A DNA stretch of 64,000 bases from Rhodoplanes sp. Z2-YC6860 (GCF_001579845.1 NZ_CP007440.1:1988001-2052000); one strand, 5' to 3'. Shown: positions 1 through 8,148, numbered from the stretch's first letter. Program-made: numbers and translations. The notes: generated by a model not told the origin, from the letters alone.

Positions 1-177
1 CTCATGTGAGGGGAAGGAAAAAGAGAGAGGCGCCGGCCCCGCGCCTGATCTGAAGGGGCTGATGAATCACGCCCGCACGAATGTCTCCGTCTGGATAGCG
101 GAAGGGAATTAATGGTATCGCTCGGCGCGACCGGTTTCTGCGGCGAGACAAATAACCACAGCGGTCGGAGGTTGATC

Positions 178-1665
178 ATGACCCACGTCGAAAGTGACGC
201 CGATGTCGAGATGTTCGACCTTGCGCCGGTTTCGCTGTGGCTCGAAGACTTCAGCGGCGTCAGGCAGCTCTTCGAGACATGGCGCGCCGAAGGCATCACC
301 GATCTCGCCGGTCATTTGCGCGCCGATCCCTCCCGGATCAAAGCCTGCTCTGAGCGCATCCGGGTGCTCAAGGTCAACAGGCGCACGTTGACGTTGTTCG
401 AGGCTGCCGATCTGGCCGATCTGGTGGCCAATCTCGGTAAGGTGTTCCGCGACGACATGCTCGATCGGCATGTCGAGGAACTGACGGCGCTGTGGAACGG
501 CCAAACCGAGTTCTTCAGCCACTCCGTCAACTACAGTCTCTCAGGCCGGCGGATCGACATCCGGATGACCGGCCGGGTGCTGCCCGGCCAGGAGCAAAGC
601 CTGGAACGGGTGCTCATCGCCATCGAGGACGTGACCGAGCGCGAAACGGCGCGGCGCGAGCAGGTGGCGAGCGAGAATTATGCCCGGGGCCTGTTCGAGC
701 ACTCGCCGGTGTCGCTGTGGGTGGAGGACTTCAGCGCGATCAAGAAGCTTCTCGACGAACTCCGCGAGCGGGGCATCGAGGATTTCCGCGTCTTCACCGA
801 CGTGCATCCGGAATTCGTGCAGCGCTGCATGAGCGAGATCCGCGTGCTCGACATCAACCAGCAGACGCTGGAGCTGTTTCATGCACCGGACAAGACGACG
901 CTGCTGCACCGTCTCGGCGAGGTGTTCCGCGACGACATGCAGCGATCGTTCCGCGAGCAGCTCATCGACCTGTGGCACGGCAAGCTGTTCCAGCGGCGCG
1001 AGGTGGTGAACTACGCCTTGAACGGCAACGAGGTGCACGTGCTCCTCCAGTTCTCGGTGCTTCCCGGTCACGAGCAGGACTGGTCGCAGGTGCAAGTGGC
1101 CCTGATCGACATCACCGCGCGCAAGAAGGCCGAGGCCTATCTCGAGTTCCTCGGGACGCACGACGTGGTCACCAAGCTCTACAATCGCGCCTTCTACGTC
1201 GACGAACTCAACCGTATCGAGCGCAAGGGGCTCCGGCCGGTGACCATCGTCATGGTCGACCTCAATGGTCTGAAGGCGGCCAACGACCTGTGGGGTCATG
1301 AGGTTGGCGACGCGCTGCTCCGCCGCATCGGCGAGGTGCTCGGCAAGGCTGTCGAAAAGCCGTCGAGCGCAGCCCGCATCGGCGGCGACGAGTTCGCTCT
1401 GCTGCTGCCGGGAGTCGATGCGGAGGGTGGCGAGACGATGATGGAGGAGGTTCGCAAGCTCGTCGATCTCAACAACCAGTTCTATCCGGGCATGCTGCTC
1501 AGCCTGTCGATGGGGGCCGCCACCAGCGCCCCAGGCGAACGGCTGGAGGATGTCGCCCGGCGCGCGGACTTCACCATGTATGAGGCGAAACGTGCGTTCT
1601 ACTCCAGCCTCGCCAACGATCGCCGACAGCGCGGGGCGCCGGGCCGTCCGGCTTCGGCGAACTGA
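178..1665 (+). CDS. Diguanylate cyclase with two PAS-like modules and a GGDEF domain
   Basis: Predicted cytoplasmic c-di-GMP synthase of 495 aa. Two homologous sensory modules (about residues 15-155 and 175-315) each start with the signature PVSLW.EDFS, at residues 17 and 176, which points to an internal duplication. A linker leads into a GGDEF domain at about 330-480, with the intact catalytic signature GGDEF at residues 402-406. The inhibitory RxxD site that normally sits just upstream is absent (E and S occupy those places), so product inhibition through that site is unlikely. The ATG at 178 is preferred over an in-frame ATG at 112 because GGAGG lies 6 nt upstream of it (167-171). No transmembrane segment is seen. 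The ligand of the PAS-like modules is unknown. Confidence 0.88.
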   Translation: MTHVESDADVEMFDLAPVSLWLEDFSGVRQLFETWRAEGITDLAGHLRADPSRIKACSERIRVLKVNRRTLTLFEAADLADLVANLGKVFRDDMLDRHVEELTALWNGQTEFFSHSVNYSLSGRRIDIRMTGRVLPGQEQSLERVLIAIEDVTERETARREQVASENYARGLFEHSPVSLWVEDFSAIKKLLDELRERGIEDFRVFTDVHPEFVQRCMSEIRVLDINQQTLELFHAPDKTTLLHRLGEVFRDDMQRSFREQLIDLWHGKLFQRREVVNYALNGNEVHVLLQFSVLPGHEQDWSQVQVALIDITARKKAEAYLEFLGTHDVVTKLYNRAFYVDELNRIERKGLRPVTIVMVDLNGLKAANDLWGHEVGDALLRRIGEVLGKAVEKPSSAARIGGDEFALLLPGVDAEGGETMMEEVRKLVDLNNQFYPGMLLSLSMGAATSAPGERLEDVARRADFTMYEAKRAFYSSLANDRRQRGAPGRPASAN

Positions 1666-1686
1666 TATGCCGGTCCGGCGCGCCCC

Positions 1687-2742
1687 ATGAATTTCGCGAG
1701 CGACAACACCGCAGGCATCGCGCCCGACATTCTCCAGGCGCTCGTGGCCGGCAACGATGGCTTCGCGCTGGGCTACGGCAATGACGATGTCACCCGCGCG
1801 GTCGAGCGGCGGATCGGCGAACTCTTCGAGCGCGACGTCGCGGTGTTTCTGGTGCCGACCGGCACCGCCGCCAACGCATTGGCGCTCGCGCATGTGAGCC
1901 CGCCCTGGGGCGCGGTGTTCGCCCATGCCGAAGCGCACATCCTGACCGACGAATGCGGCGCGCCGGAATTCTTCGGCGCGGGCATCAAGCTCGTGGGCAT
2001 GCCGGGCGTCGGCTGCAAGGTCACGCCCAAGACGCTCGCGGAAACGGTTTCGCACTACGAGGGACACGCGCCGCATCAGGTGGTGCCTGCGGCGTTCTCG
2101 TTTGCGCAAGCGAGCGAGGCCGGAACGATCTACCGGCCCGGCGAGATCGCGGCGTTGTCGGGCGTTGCGCGCGCCCATGGCATGAAGGTGCACATGGACG
2201 GCGCGCGCTTCGCCAACGCGCTGGTGCGGATGAACGCGAGCCCGGCGGAGATCACCTGGAAGGCGGGCGTCGACGTGCTGTCATTCGGCGCCACGAAGGC
2301 CGGCGCGCTCGCCGCCGAAGCCGTGGTGTTCTTCGACCGCGCGATGGCTGCGCACATGGCCGAGCGGCGAAAGCGGGCAGGGCATCTTCTGTCCAAGCAT
2401 CGCTTCCTGTCGTTGCAGTTCGATGCGTTCCTGAACAACGACTGCTGGCTCCGCCTCGCGCGCCACGCCAACACCATGGCGGACCGACTCGGAGCGGGGC
2501 TCGCGGCCGCGGGTCATGCGCCGGTCTGGCCGGTCGAGGCCAATCTGGTGTTCATCGCGCTGCCGAAACTCGCGGTGGAGAAGCTGAAATCGGCGGGCGC
2601 GCAGTTCTATGTGCGCTCGAGCGACAGCCTGCCCGATCACGCCAGGCTCGGCTCCGGCCAAAGCCTGATCCGGCTCGTGACCTCGTTCGCCACGCGGGCC
2701 GAAGAGGTCGAAAGGTTCGTGGAACTTGCCGCAAAGGTGTAA
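1687..2742 (+). CDS. ltaE: Low-specificity L-threonine aldolase
   Basis: PLP-dependent fold-type I enzyme of 351 aa, the usual length for the beta-eliminating lyase/threonine aldolase family, which cleaves L-threonine or allo-threonine to glycine and acetaldehyde. The probable PLP lysine is Lys204 in FGATKAGA. An N-terminal SDNTAG-like element (residues 4-9) and the PTGTAAN segment fit cofactor binding. It starts 21 nt after the GGDEF gene, so the two may be cotranscribed although no functional link is evident. The ribosome binding site is weak. The exact stereospecificity cannot be told from sequence. Confidence 0.88.
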   Translation: MNFASDNTAGIAPDILQALVAGNDGFALGYGNDDVTRAVERRIGELFERDVAVFLVPTGTAANALALAHVSPPWGAVFAHAEAHILTDECGAPEFFGAGIKLVGMPGVGCKVTPKTLAETVSHYEGHAPHQVVPAAFSFAQASEAGTIYRPGEIAALSGVARAHGMKVHMDGARFANALVRMNASPAEITWKAGVDVLSFGATKAGALAAEAVVFFDRAMAAHMAERRKRAGHLLSKHRFLSLQFDAFLNNDCWLRLARHANTMADRLGAGLAAAGHAPVWPVEANLVFIALPKLAVEKLKSAGAQFYVRSSDSLPDHARLGSGQSLIRLVTSFATRAEEVERFVELAAKV

Positions 2743-2815
2743 CAACGCCGCCCCAGCGGTGCCCTAATCGGCATCGATGCTTTGCCAGGCGATGGAAGAC
2801 GTGGAGGGGAATTCC

Positions 2816-3937
2816 GTGACACAGCGATGGATCTTTGCAGCGTTTCCGGTGCTGGCGGCATCGGTCATCGCGCCGTCCGCGGTGGCCTCGCTGCTCGCTT
2901 GCTCGAGCGTGGCTCACGCCGAGCCGATGCGGCTGGCCCAGGCCGTCGAGTATGGCGGCCTGCCGCCTTACGAGGTTGTCACCATCGTGCGCTCCGCGGG
3001 TCTCGATCCGATCGACCGGCCGGTGCGGCGCGGTCCGCATTATGTGCTGCATGCGATAGGGCCGAACGATCATGAGGTCCGCGTCATCGTCGATGCGCGT
3101 CGCGGCGAGATCGTCCGCATCGTGCCGACCATGAGCGCCTCGCGCATGCCGCCGGGGCCTGGCGGCGGCGTCAGCGTGGGACCTTACGAGCGCATGGACG
3201 GCTACGGACTTCCAAGTGCCGCGCCGAGGTATGTCGCGCCCGAGGGCTATCGCTATGGTGGCGGTCCCGCGGCGCCTGACGATGACGAGGACGACGCGTC
3301 CTACGACAACGCGCCGCGGCCGCCGGGAAACGTCCCGGGCTCTGCTCCGCGTCCGGGCTATGCGCCCGCGCCGCGGACGACCTATGCCGATCCGCCGCCG
3401 GTCATTCGCGCAACGCCGCCCGCCGGCAGCGGTGTCGCGCGCGGTTCCGATTTGCCACCGCCGTCCGGTGCTGCTGCTCCGCCGCCCTATGCGCCGCGCG
3501 CCGCAACGGCCTATCCGCCGACGCGCACCACCGACCTGCCGCCGTCGCGCGATCCGCGACTGGCCAACGTGCCGCCGCCCGCGGCCGGCCGCGACGGCAT
3601 GCTGCCGCCGCCGCCCGAGCGCTTCCCGCAGCGGGTTCCGCCCGCGGCCGAGAAGAAGAAAGAGCCGAAGCCGGTGAAGCGCGCCGCGACAACCGCAGCG
3701 CCGAAGCTCGCGCCGGTGCCGAAGCCCAAACCCGCTCCGACGCCCGCGAGCGCATCCGCTCCCGCGGCTGCGCCACCGGCAACGCCCGCCACGCCCGCGC
3801 CGGAAGTGGCCAAGGAGCCCGCGAAGGAAACCGCAAAGCCTGCGGAGCAGGCCGCGCCGCCGATCGCGGACACGAAGCCTGCGCCCGAGGCCAAGCCCTC
3901 AACCGAACAGCCCGCTCATGAGGCTTTGCCGAACTGA
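2816..3937 (+). CDS. Secreted proline/alanine-rich protein with a PepSY-like N-terminal part
   Basis: Unrecognised 373-aa protein. An N-terminal signal peptide (about residues 1-37, ending AHAEP) is followed by a compact region (about 40-105) with the pattern YVLHAI...VRVIVDARRGEIVRI, which resembles PepSY-type modules of the rhizobial group. The remaining 250 residues are low-complexity and rich in Pro, Ala and Lys, probably a disordered periplasmic or wall-spanning tail. GTG at 2816 is chosen because GGAGGGG lies 6 nt upstream; an in-frame ATG at 2777 would put extra charged residues before the signal peptide. It converges on the Hsp20 gene across a shared terminator. Function unknown. Confidence 0.8.
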   Translation: MTQRWIFAAFPVLAASVIAPSAVASLLACSSVAHAEPMRLAQAVEYGGLPPYEVVTIVRSAGLDPIDRPVRRGPHYVLHAIGPNDHEVRVIVDARRGEIVRIVPTMSASRMPPGPGGGVSVGPYERMDGYGLPSAAPRYVAPEGYRYGGGPAAPDDDEDDASYDNAPRPPGNVPGSAPRPGYAPAPRTTYADPPPVIRATPPAGSGVARGSDLPPPSGAAAPPPYAPRAATAYPPTRTTDLPPSRDPRLANVPPPAAGRDGMLPPPPERFPQRVPPAAEKKKEPKPVKRAATTAAPKLAPVPKPKPAPTPASASAPAAAPPATPATPAPEVAKEPAKETAKPAEQAAPPIADTKPAPEAKPSTEQPAHEALPN

Positions 3938-3973
3938 TCGCGTGTGGCGTGACCCACATCAGCCCAAAACAAA

Positions 3974-3999
3974 AGCGCCCCGGGGAAACCCGGGGCGCT
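3974..3999 (-). terminator. Intrinsic terminator between convergent genes
   Basis: A perfect 11-bp stem (AGCGCCCCGGG / CCCGGGGCGCT) closes a GAAA loop. Read on the minus strand it is followed by a T-rich run (TTTTGTTTTGG), so it should end the Hsp20 transcript. On the plus strand the tail is only CCTCTCT, a weaker stop for the upstream secreted-protein gene. Confidence 0.8.
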
Positions 4000-4037
4000 C
4001 CTCTCTGCTTCGAGCCGCTGAGACTCGAAGGCGTGCG

Positions 4038-4499
4038 TTACGCGGCCTTCTGGTCAACCACCTTCGGCTGAGACGACGACTTGCCGTTGATGGCGATCTG
4101 ACGCGGTTTCTTGGCCTCGGGAATCTCGCGTACGAGGTCGACGTGCAGGAGACCGTTCTCCAGCGTCGCGCCCTTCACCTGGACGTAGTCGGCAAGCTGG
4201 AACTGGCGCTCGAAAGCGCGTGCCGCGATGCCCTGGTAGAGCACCTCGCCGGCATTGTCCTGCTTGACCTGCTTCTCGCCCTTGATGGTCAGCGCGTTTT
4301 CCTTGGACTCGATCGACAGCTCGCTCTCGCCGAAGCCTGCGACGGCTACGGTGATGCGATAGTCGTTCTCGCCGGTGCGTTCGATGTTGTAGGGCGGGTA
4401 GCCCGGAGCAGCCTCAAAGCCGTCCAGCATCGAAAACAGCCGGTCAAAGCCGACGGTCGAGCGATAGAGGGGAGCAAGATCGAAAGTTCGCATAAGCAT
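4038..4499 (-). CDS. Small heat-shock protein, Hsp20/alpha-crystallin family
   Basis: ATP-independent holdase chaperone of 153 aa, typical of class A (IbpA-like) rhizobial small heat-shock proteins. The N-terminus MRTFDLAPLYRSTVGFDRLF is the usual one, the alpha-crystallin domain spans about residues 35-135, and a C-terminal IAI triplet, the oligomerisation IxI motif, follows in RQIAING. A strong AGGAGGA Shine-Dalgarno lies 4 nt before the ATG. The leader carries a ROSE-like RNA thermometer (separate entry), so synthesis is probably switched on by melting of the leader during heat shock. It stands alone, without a second sHSP gene or dnaK/groEL beside it. Confidence 0.93.
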   Translation of the reverse strand: MLMRTFDLAPLYRSTVGFDRLFSMLDGFEAAPGYPPYNIERTGENDYRITVAVAGFGESELSIESKENALTIKGEKQVKQDNAGEVLYQGIAARAFERQFQLADYVQVKGATLENGLLHVDLVREIPEAKKPRQIAINGKSSSQPKVVDQKAA

Positions 4500-4625
4500 A
4501 TCCTCCTATGAGCGACATGCGGTGGTCCGCCACTTGGGCCGGACACCGGTTGGATCAATGCAGCCCGAATGGGCCTGCACGTGCGATATGGGGAGCCAAA
4601 TGCGGCTCGCAAGAGGGTCATGCGG
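4500..4625 (-). promoter_or_regulatory. ROSE-like RNA thermometer in the hsp20 leader
   Basis: Read on the minus strand, the leader ends GTCGCT-CAT-AGGAGGA just before the ATG. The UCGCU directly 5' of the Shine-Dalgarno matches the U(U/C)GCU anti-SD signature of ROSE elements, which lets the SD pair weakly and melt at heat-shock temperature. Upstream are further hairpins typical of the multi-stem ROSE layout: GAGCC/GGCTC, GCCC-ATTC-GGGC, and an imperfect GGTGTCCG/CGGACCACC stem with one bulged base. ROSE control of sHSP genes is established in Bradyrhizobium. The boundaries given are approximate. Confidence 0.72.
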
Positions 4626-4762
4626 TCCGGGAGGCTTCGTTAAGGTGTTGAAAACTCGGAAATATAAGGAATTATGTCCAAATCATCGGCCGCTCAATTG
4701 AGCCCGCCCGCCCGGCTGCTATAAGGCGCAAACGAAGCGGCCGACGGATTCCCGACGGATTC

Positions 4763-5710
4763 ATGGACCTCGTTTCAATCCCCGCCAATCCGGTACCCGA
4801 CGATGTCGTCACCGGCACGATCAAGACCAGCGACGGCGTGAACCTGCGCTTTGCGCGCTGGCATCCGCCGCCCGGCCGCAAGGGCACGATCTGCCTGTTC
4901 CAGGGCCGCGCCGAGTTCATCGAAAAGTATTTCGAGACCGTGCGGGAGCTGCGTTCGCGCGGCTTCGCGGTTGCGACCTTCGACTGGCGCGGCCAGGGCC
5001 GCTCGCAGCGCAAGCTCGACGATCCCCGCAAGGGCCATGTGGGCGACTTCTCCGAATACGAGACCGACCTCGAAGCCTTCATGAGGGAGGTGGTGCTGCC
5101 GGATTGCCCGCCGCCGATCTTCGCGGTGGCGCATTCGATGGGCGGCACCGTGATGATGCGGCTGGCGCGCAAGGGCAGCCGCTGGTTCGACCGCGTCGTG
5201 CTGTCGGCGCCGATGATCCAGCTCGCCGGCTCGCGCGACAGCGGCTTCGCCAAGTTTGCGGTGCGCGCGATGCGTTACGCGGGAATGGGCTCGGCCTATG
5301 TTCCGAGCGGCAACGATACGGTGGTCGCGAGCGGACCCTATATCGGCAATCACCTCACCTCCGATCCGGTGCGTTACGCCAGGACCAAAGCGGTGCTCGA
5401 GGCCGCGCCCGATCTCGGCCTCGGCTCGCCGACGGTGGCTTGGCTCAACGCCGCCTACCGCGCCATGAACGAGTTCACCGATCCGGCGTTTCCCGGCAAG
5501 GTGCGTCAGCCCTTGATGCTGGTTGCTGCGGGCCGCGACGATATCGTGTCGACCGCGGCGACCGAGGAACTGGCGATCCGGCTTCGCGCCGGCTCGCATC
5601 TCATCGTCGCCGGCAGCCGCCATGAGCTGATGATGGAGCAGGATCGCTACCGCGGTCAGTTCTGGGCGGCGTTCGATGCCTTCGTGCCCGGCACGCCGCT
5701 GTTCAAGTGA
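4763..5710 (+). CDS. Alpha/beta hydrolase, lysophospholipase / monoacylglycerol lipase-like
   Basis: Serine hydrolase of 315 aa similar to the PldB/monoglyceride lipase (Hydrolase_4) group. The nucleophile elbow is AHSMGG with Ser125; an oxyanion-hole region (CLFQGRAEFIEKY) lies before it, an acidic residue sits in AAGRDDIVS and the catalytic His is in SRHELMME near the C-terminus. No signal peptide, so cytoplasmic or membrane-associated. It is read away from hsp20 and is followed by two palindromic repeats. The natural substrate, probably a lysophospholipid or acylglycerol ester, is inferred from family only. Confidence 0.85.
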   Translation: MDLVSIPANPVPDDVVTGTIKTSDGVNLRFARWHPPPGRKGTICLFQGRAEFIEKYFETVRELRSRGFAVATFDWRGQGRSQRKLDDPRKGHVGDFSEYETDLEAFMREVVLPDCPPPIFAVAHSMGGTVMMRLARKGSRWFDRVVLSAPMIQLAGSRDSGFAKFAVRAMRYAGMGSAYVPSGNDTVVASGPYIGNHLTSDPVRYARTKAVLEAAPDLGLGSPTVAWLNAAYRAMNEFTDPAFPGKVRQPLMLVAAGRDDIVSTAATEELAIRLRAGSHLIVAGSRHELMMEQDRYRGQFWAAFDAFVPGTPLFK

Positions 5711-5711
5711 G

Positions 5712-5752
5712 GCTCAGGATCTGATTCAACGTCGTTGAATCAGATCCTGAGC
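5712..5752. repeat. Perfect 20-bp palindrome
   Basis: Two 20-bp arms (5712-5731 and 5733-5752) are exact reverse complements around a single T. The element starts one base after the hydrolase stop codon and lies between convergent genes. As RNA it would form a very strong hairpin on either strand and probably stops or stabilises both transcripts. It resembles the dispersed palindromic units of Bradyrhizobium-type genomes. No second copy occurs in this window. Confidence 0.8.
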
Positions 5753-5766
5753 TCCTTCTCTTGTTT

Positions 5767-5815
5767 GGGCATGATCTTTTCCGAAAACCGCTTCACGCTT
5801 TTCGGGATCATGCCC
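5767..5815. repeat. Imperfect palindromic repeat, likely bidirectional terminator
   Basis: GGGCATGATC...TTTTCCGAAAA at the left faces TTTTCGGGATCATGCCC at the right, leaving a long imperfect inverted repeat whose last base touches the hisN stop codon. It follows the 20-bp palindrome by 14 nt, so the two form a composite intergenic unit at this convergent junction. This type of GGCATGATC palindrome is familiar from many rhizobial intergenic regions. Confidence 0.75.
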
Positions 5816-6597
5816 TAGCCGCGCAGGACCTTCATCGCGGCTTCGTGCACGCGCGGATCGCCGGCCGCGATGATGCGGCCTCCTGCGGTTGGCGCGCCGC
5901 CGTCCCAGGCGGTAACGATGCCGCCGCCGCCGGTAATGATCGGAATGAGCGGCAGAATGTCGTAGGGCTTGAGCTCGGTCTCGATCACGAGGTCGACATG
6001 GCCCGCGGCGAGCATGCAGTAGGCGTAGCAATCGCCGCCGTAGCGCGACAGCCGCGCCACGTGCTCAACCTTGCCGAAGCTTGCGCGGTCCGCCTCCTTC
6101 ATCAGAAGCGGACTCGTCGTCATCAAGAGCGCCTCGGAGAGTTCCGCGCAGCGCCGCGTCCGCAGTGTGCGCTCGCCGGCGGGGCCGCGGTAGCGCGCGA
6201 CATGACCGTCGCCGGTGAAGCGCTCGCGGGTGAACGGCTGATGCATCATGCCGTAGACCGGTGCGCCGCCGCGCGTCAGGGCGATCAGCGTGCCCCAGGC
6301 CGGCATGCCGGTGATGAAGGACTTGGTGCCGTCGATCGGATCGAGCACCCAGACATATTCGGCGTCGGTGCGCTCATTGCCGAACTCTTCGCCGATGATG
6401 CCGTGGTCCGGAAAGGTCTGGCGGATGAGTGTCCGCATCGCGGTTTCGGCGGCGCGGTCGGCGGCGGTCACCGGATCGAAGCCTCCGGCACCGCCCTTGT
6501 TCTCGACACCCAGTGACGTGCGGAAAAACGGCAGGATGGCGTCTCCCGACACCGTGGCGAGCCGGTCGACGAAGGCCGCAAAATCAATGGCTGTCAT
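5815..6597 (-). CDS. hisN: Histidinol-phosphatase, inositol-monophosphatase family
   Basis: Mg-dependent phosphatase of 260 aa that fits the HisN branch (histidinol-phosphate to histidinol, the penultimate step of histidine synthesis). Motifs of the IMPase superfamily are in order: GEE at 69-71, then DPIDGTKSF from residue 86, with a C-terminal metal-binding Asp in KPYDILPL. The local order hisN, formylglutamate amidohydrolase, cpdR is, to my knowledge, common in related alphaproteobacteria, which supports this over a generic inositol or CysQ-type phosphatase. The downstream palindrome is its likely terminator. Confidence 0.85.
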   Translation of the reverse strand: MTAIDFAAFVDRLATVSGDAILPFFRTSLGVENKGGAGGFDPVTAADRAAETAMRTLIRQTFPDHGIIGEEFGNERTDAEYVWVLDPIDGTKSFITGMPAWGTLIALTRGGAPVYGMMHQPFTRERFTGDGHVARYRGPAGERTLRTRRCAELSEALLMTTSPLLMKEADRASFGKVEHVARLSRYGGDCYAYCMLAAGHVDLVIETELKPYDILPLIPIITGGGGIVTAWDGGAPTAGGRIIAAGDPRVHEAAMKVLRG

Positions 6598-6748
6598 GCC
6601 GCAAAACTATGCGCTGATCTTTTTCGGTTGTCATGGCTCGGGCTGGCGGGGCGCGCGTAACGCACGAGTTTCTCGTGGATATCGCGGACCTTCGGCAGGG
6701 GCCGCCCAATGAATTTCGGAAACGACACCTCGAGCTTGCGCGTCACGC

Positions 6749-6916
6749 GTGTCGGCAATTGCCATCGCGGTGGTCATGACGCTCGGCGTCGCGATCTGGC
6801 TGCTCATCACCGATCTCGCCGTGTCTCCTCGGAGCGCGACCACGCCTCTCGAATGGTTGCCACACGAGCTGAATTCTCAGTTCAGTTCTTGGGTCGTGTG
6901 GTCATTGAAATGTTGA
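6749..6916 (+). CDS. Possible small single-pass membrane protein
   Basis: A 55-codon frame starting at GTG 6749 encodes one clear hydrophobic helix (about residues 3-24, AIAIAVVMTLGVAIWLLI) followed by a short soluble tail. G/C-rich third positions in the helix look coding. It is read away from hisN. No good ribosome binding site was found, and the last 20 codons lose the coding bias. It could be a genuine microprotein or a decayed gene end. Confidence 0.3.
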   Translation: MSAIAIAVVMTLGVAIWLLITDLAVSPRSATTPLEWLPHELNSQFSSWVVWSLKC

Positions 6917-7010
6917 CGTCGGGTGTCGGAGTTTGCCCGCCACAGACCCATCGATGTGTATTCCGGCCCCAGGCGGCGTCCGTCTTTGTTGCCGTCATTG
7001 GATATTTTAC

Positions 7011-7028
7011 AAGTAAATACAAATACTT
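7011..7028. promoter_or_regulatory. AT-rich inverted repeat upstream of the candidate small RNA
   Basis: AAGTA-N8-TACTT is an interrupted inverted repeat in the most AT-rich 100 bp of this part of the window. Its size and spacing resemble a LysR- or GntR-type operator. It lies about 60-80 nt ahead of the probable small RNA and could be its control site or promoter region. No transcription start can be placed from sequence alone. Confidence 0.3.
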
Positions 7029-7084
7029 ACATACGATATTAGCTCTGCGCTGAGTAATGAACAGATATGTCAAAAATAGGTAAG

Positions 7085-7221
7085 GAACACTTGCTTTTTG
7101 TGCGTCGCGAGAGCATATTTGTGCAGCGCGGCAACGGGCTCTGCCTGTTCCCGCCGCCCTCCTTGGGCGTTTCCTCCCTAGACTTGGGCCGTCGGCTTGC
7201 CGACGGCCCTCTTTCTTTTTT
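7085..7221 (+). ncRNA. Candidate trans-acting small RNA with anti-Shine-Dalgarno loops
   Basis: No protein is encoded here, but the segment ends in a strong intrinsic terminator and carries two pyrimidine-rich CCUCC motifs (GCCCUCCUUGGGC and GUUUCCUCCCUAGACUUGGG) separated by short stems. Anti-SD motifs of this type define the rhizobial alpha-r14 (NfeR1) and alpha-r15 (AbcR) small RNA families, which bind ribosome binding sites of transporter mRNAs. The combination of AT-rich upstream DNA, aSD loops and terminator supports an sRNA. Which family it belongs to is uncertain, and the 5' end is a guess. Confidence 0.55.
7186..7221 (+). terminator. Rho-independent terminator of the candidate small RNA
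   Basis: GGGCCGTCGGC-TT-GCCGACGGCCC is a perfect 11-bp stem followed by TCTTTCTTTTTT on the plus strand. There is no plus-strand protein gene immediately before it, which is the main reason for proposing an RNA gene here. Confidence 0.85.
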
Positions 7222-7248
7222 GAGGCTCGGTAATCCGAAGGCGCAGCG

Positions 7249-8148
7249 TTATTCGGCTGCCGCGCGATAGGGACGAAGCTCCTCCAGCGGAATGTCCGCG
7301 AGCCGCTCGGCGACAATTTCAAGATCCGCGGCAACGCGGCCGAAGCCTTCGGAGCGCTCGAAGCGTCGCTCGTCCATATAGAGCCCGCGATTGAACTCGA
7401 TCTGGATCGCGTGCAGGCCCGCGGCCGGATTGCCGTAGTGCTCGGTGATGAAGCCGCCGGCATAAGGCTTGTTGCGGCTCACCGCGTAGCCGCGTGCGCG
7501 CAGCGTGGTCTCGACCACCTCCGACACCACGGCGACGCAGCTCGTGCCGTAGCGGTCGCCCAGCACCACATCCGCGCGCGGCCGCTCGTCGCGCGGCCCG
7601 GTCGACGACGGCATCGAATGGCAATCCACCAGCATGGCGGCGCCGAACTCGCGATGCACCTTGGTGAACAGCCGGCGCAGCGCGCGATGATACGGCTTAT
7701 AGAGCGACTCGATCCGGCGCAGAGCGTCGTCGACCGAGATGCGTTGGTCGTAGATTTCCTGCGCATCGCCGACCACGCGCGCGATGGTGCCGAGCCCGCC
7801 TGCGACCCGCATCGAACGGGTGTTGGCAAACGACGGCAGCCGGCCTTCGAACATGCGCGGATCGAGCTCGTAGGGCTCGCGATTGACGTCGACATAACAG
7901 CGCGGGAAATGCGCCCGCATCAGCGGATAGCCGTGCACCACGACGCCCTGCGCCAGATCGTCGACGAAACTGTCCTCGGAGCGCCGCAACGTCGGCAGAT
8001 CGAGCCGCGAGCATCTCAGGAATTCGTGTGGATAGACCCGGCCGGAGTGCGGCGAATTGAACAACACGGGCCCGCGCCAATGCTCCGGCTCGATGATCTC
8101 GAACGGAGGGTCGAGTTGGTCGTTCAGCGGGCTCATGCGCAGGGACAT
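7249..8148 (-). CDS. hutG: N-formylglutamate amidohydrolase
   Basis: Zn-dependent amidohydrolase family (FGase) of 299 aa; the characterised reaction is N-formyl-L-glutamate to formate and glutamate, the last step of one histidine-degradation route. Family features are an early FNSPHSGRVYP segment, HFPRCYVDVNREPYELDP in the first half, DCHSMPS in the middle, and a C-terminal ITEHYGNPAAGLHAIQIEFNR core, most with conserved His, Glu and Asp. No other hut gene is nearby, so the true substrate may be a different N-formyl amino acid. It is read divergently from cpdR. Confidence 0.85.
   Translation of the reverse strand: MSLRMSPLNDQLDPPFEIIEPEHWRGPVLFNSPHSGRVYPHEFLRCSRLDLPTLRRSEDSFVDDLAQGVVVHGYPLMRAHFPRCYVDVNREPYELDPRMFEGRLPSFANTRSMRVAGGLGTIARVVGDAQEIYDQRISVDDALRRIESLYKPYHRALRRLFTKVHREFGAAMLVDCHSMPSSTGPRDERPRADVVLGDRYGTSCVAVVSEVVETTLRARGYAVSRNKPYAGGFITEHYGNPAAGLHAIQIEFNRGLYMDERRFERSEGFGRVAADLEIVAERLADIPLEELRPYRAAAE

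Noticed and set aside
541-2193. A 550-codon open frame on the minus strand
   Set aside because: It lies opposite the GGDEF and aldolase genes, has a composition rich in Arg, His and Asp typical of antisense shadow frames, and shows no domain.
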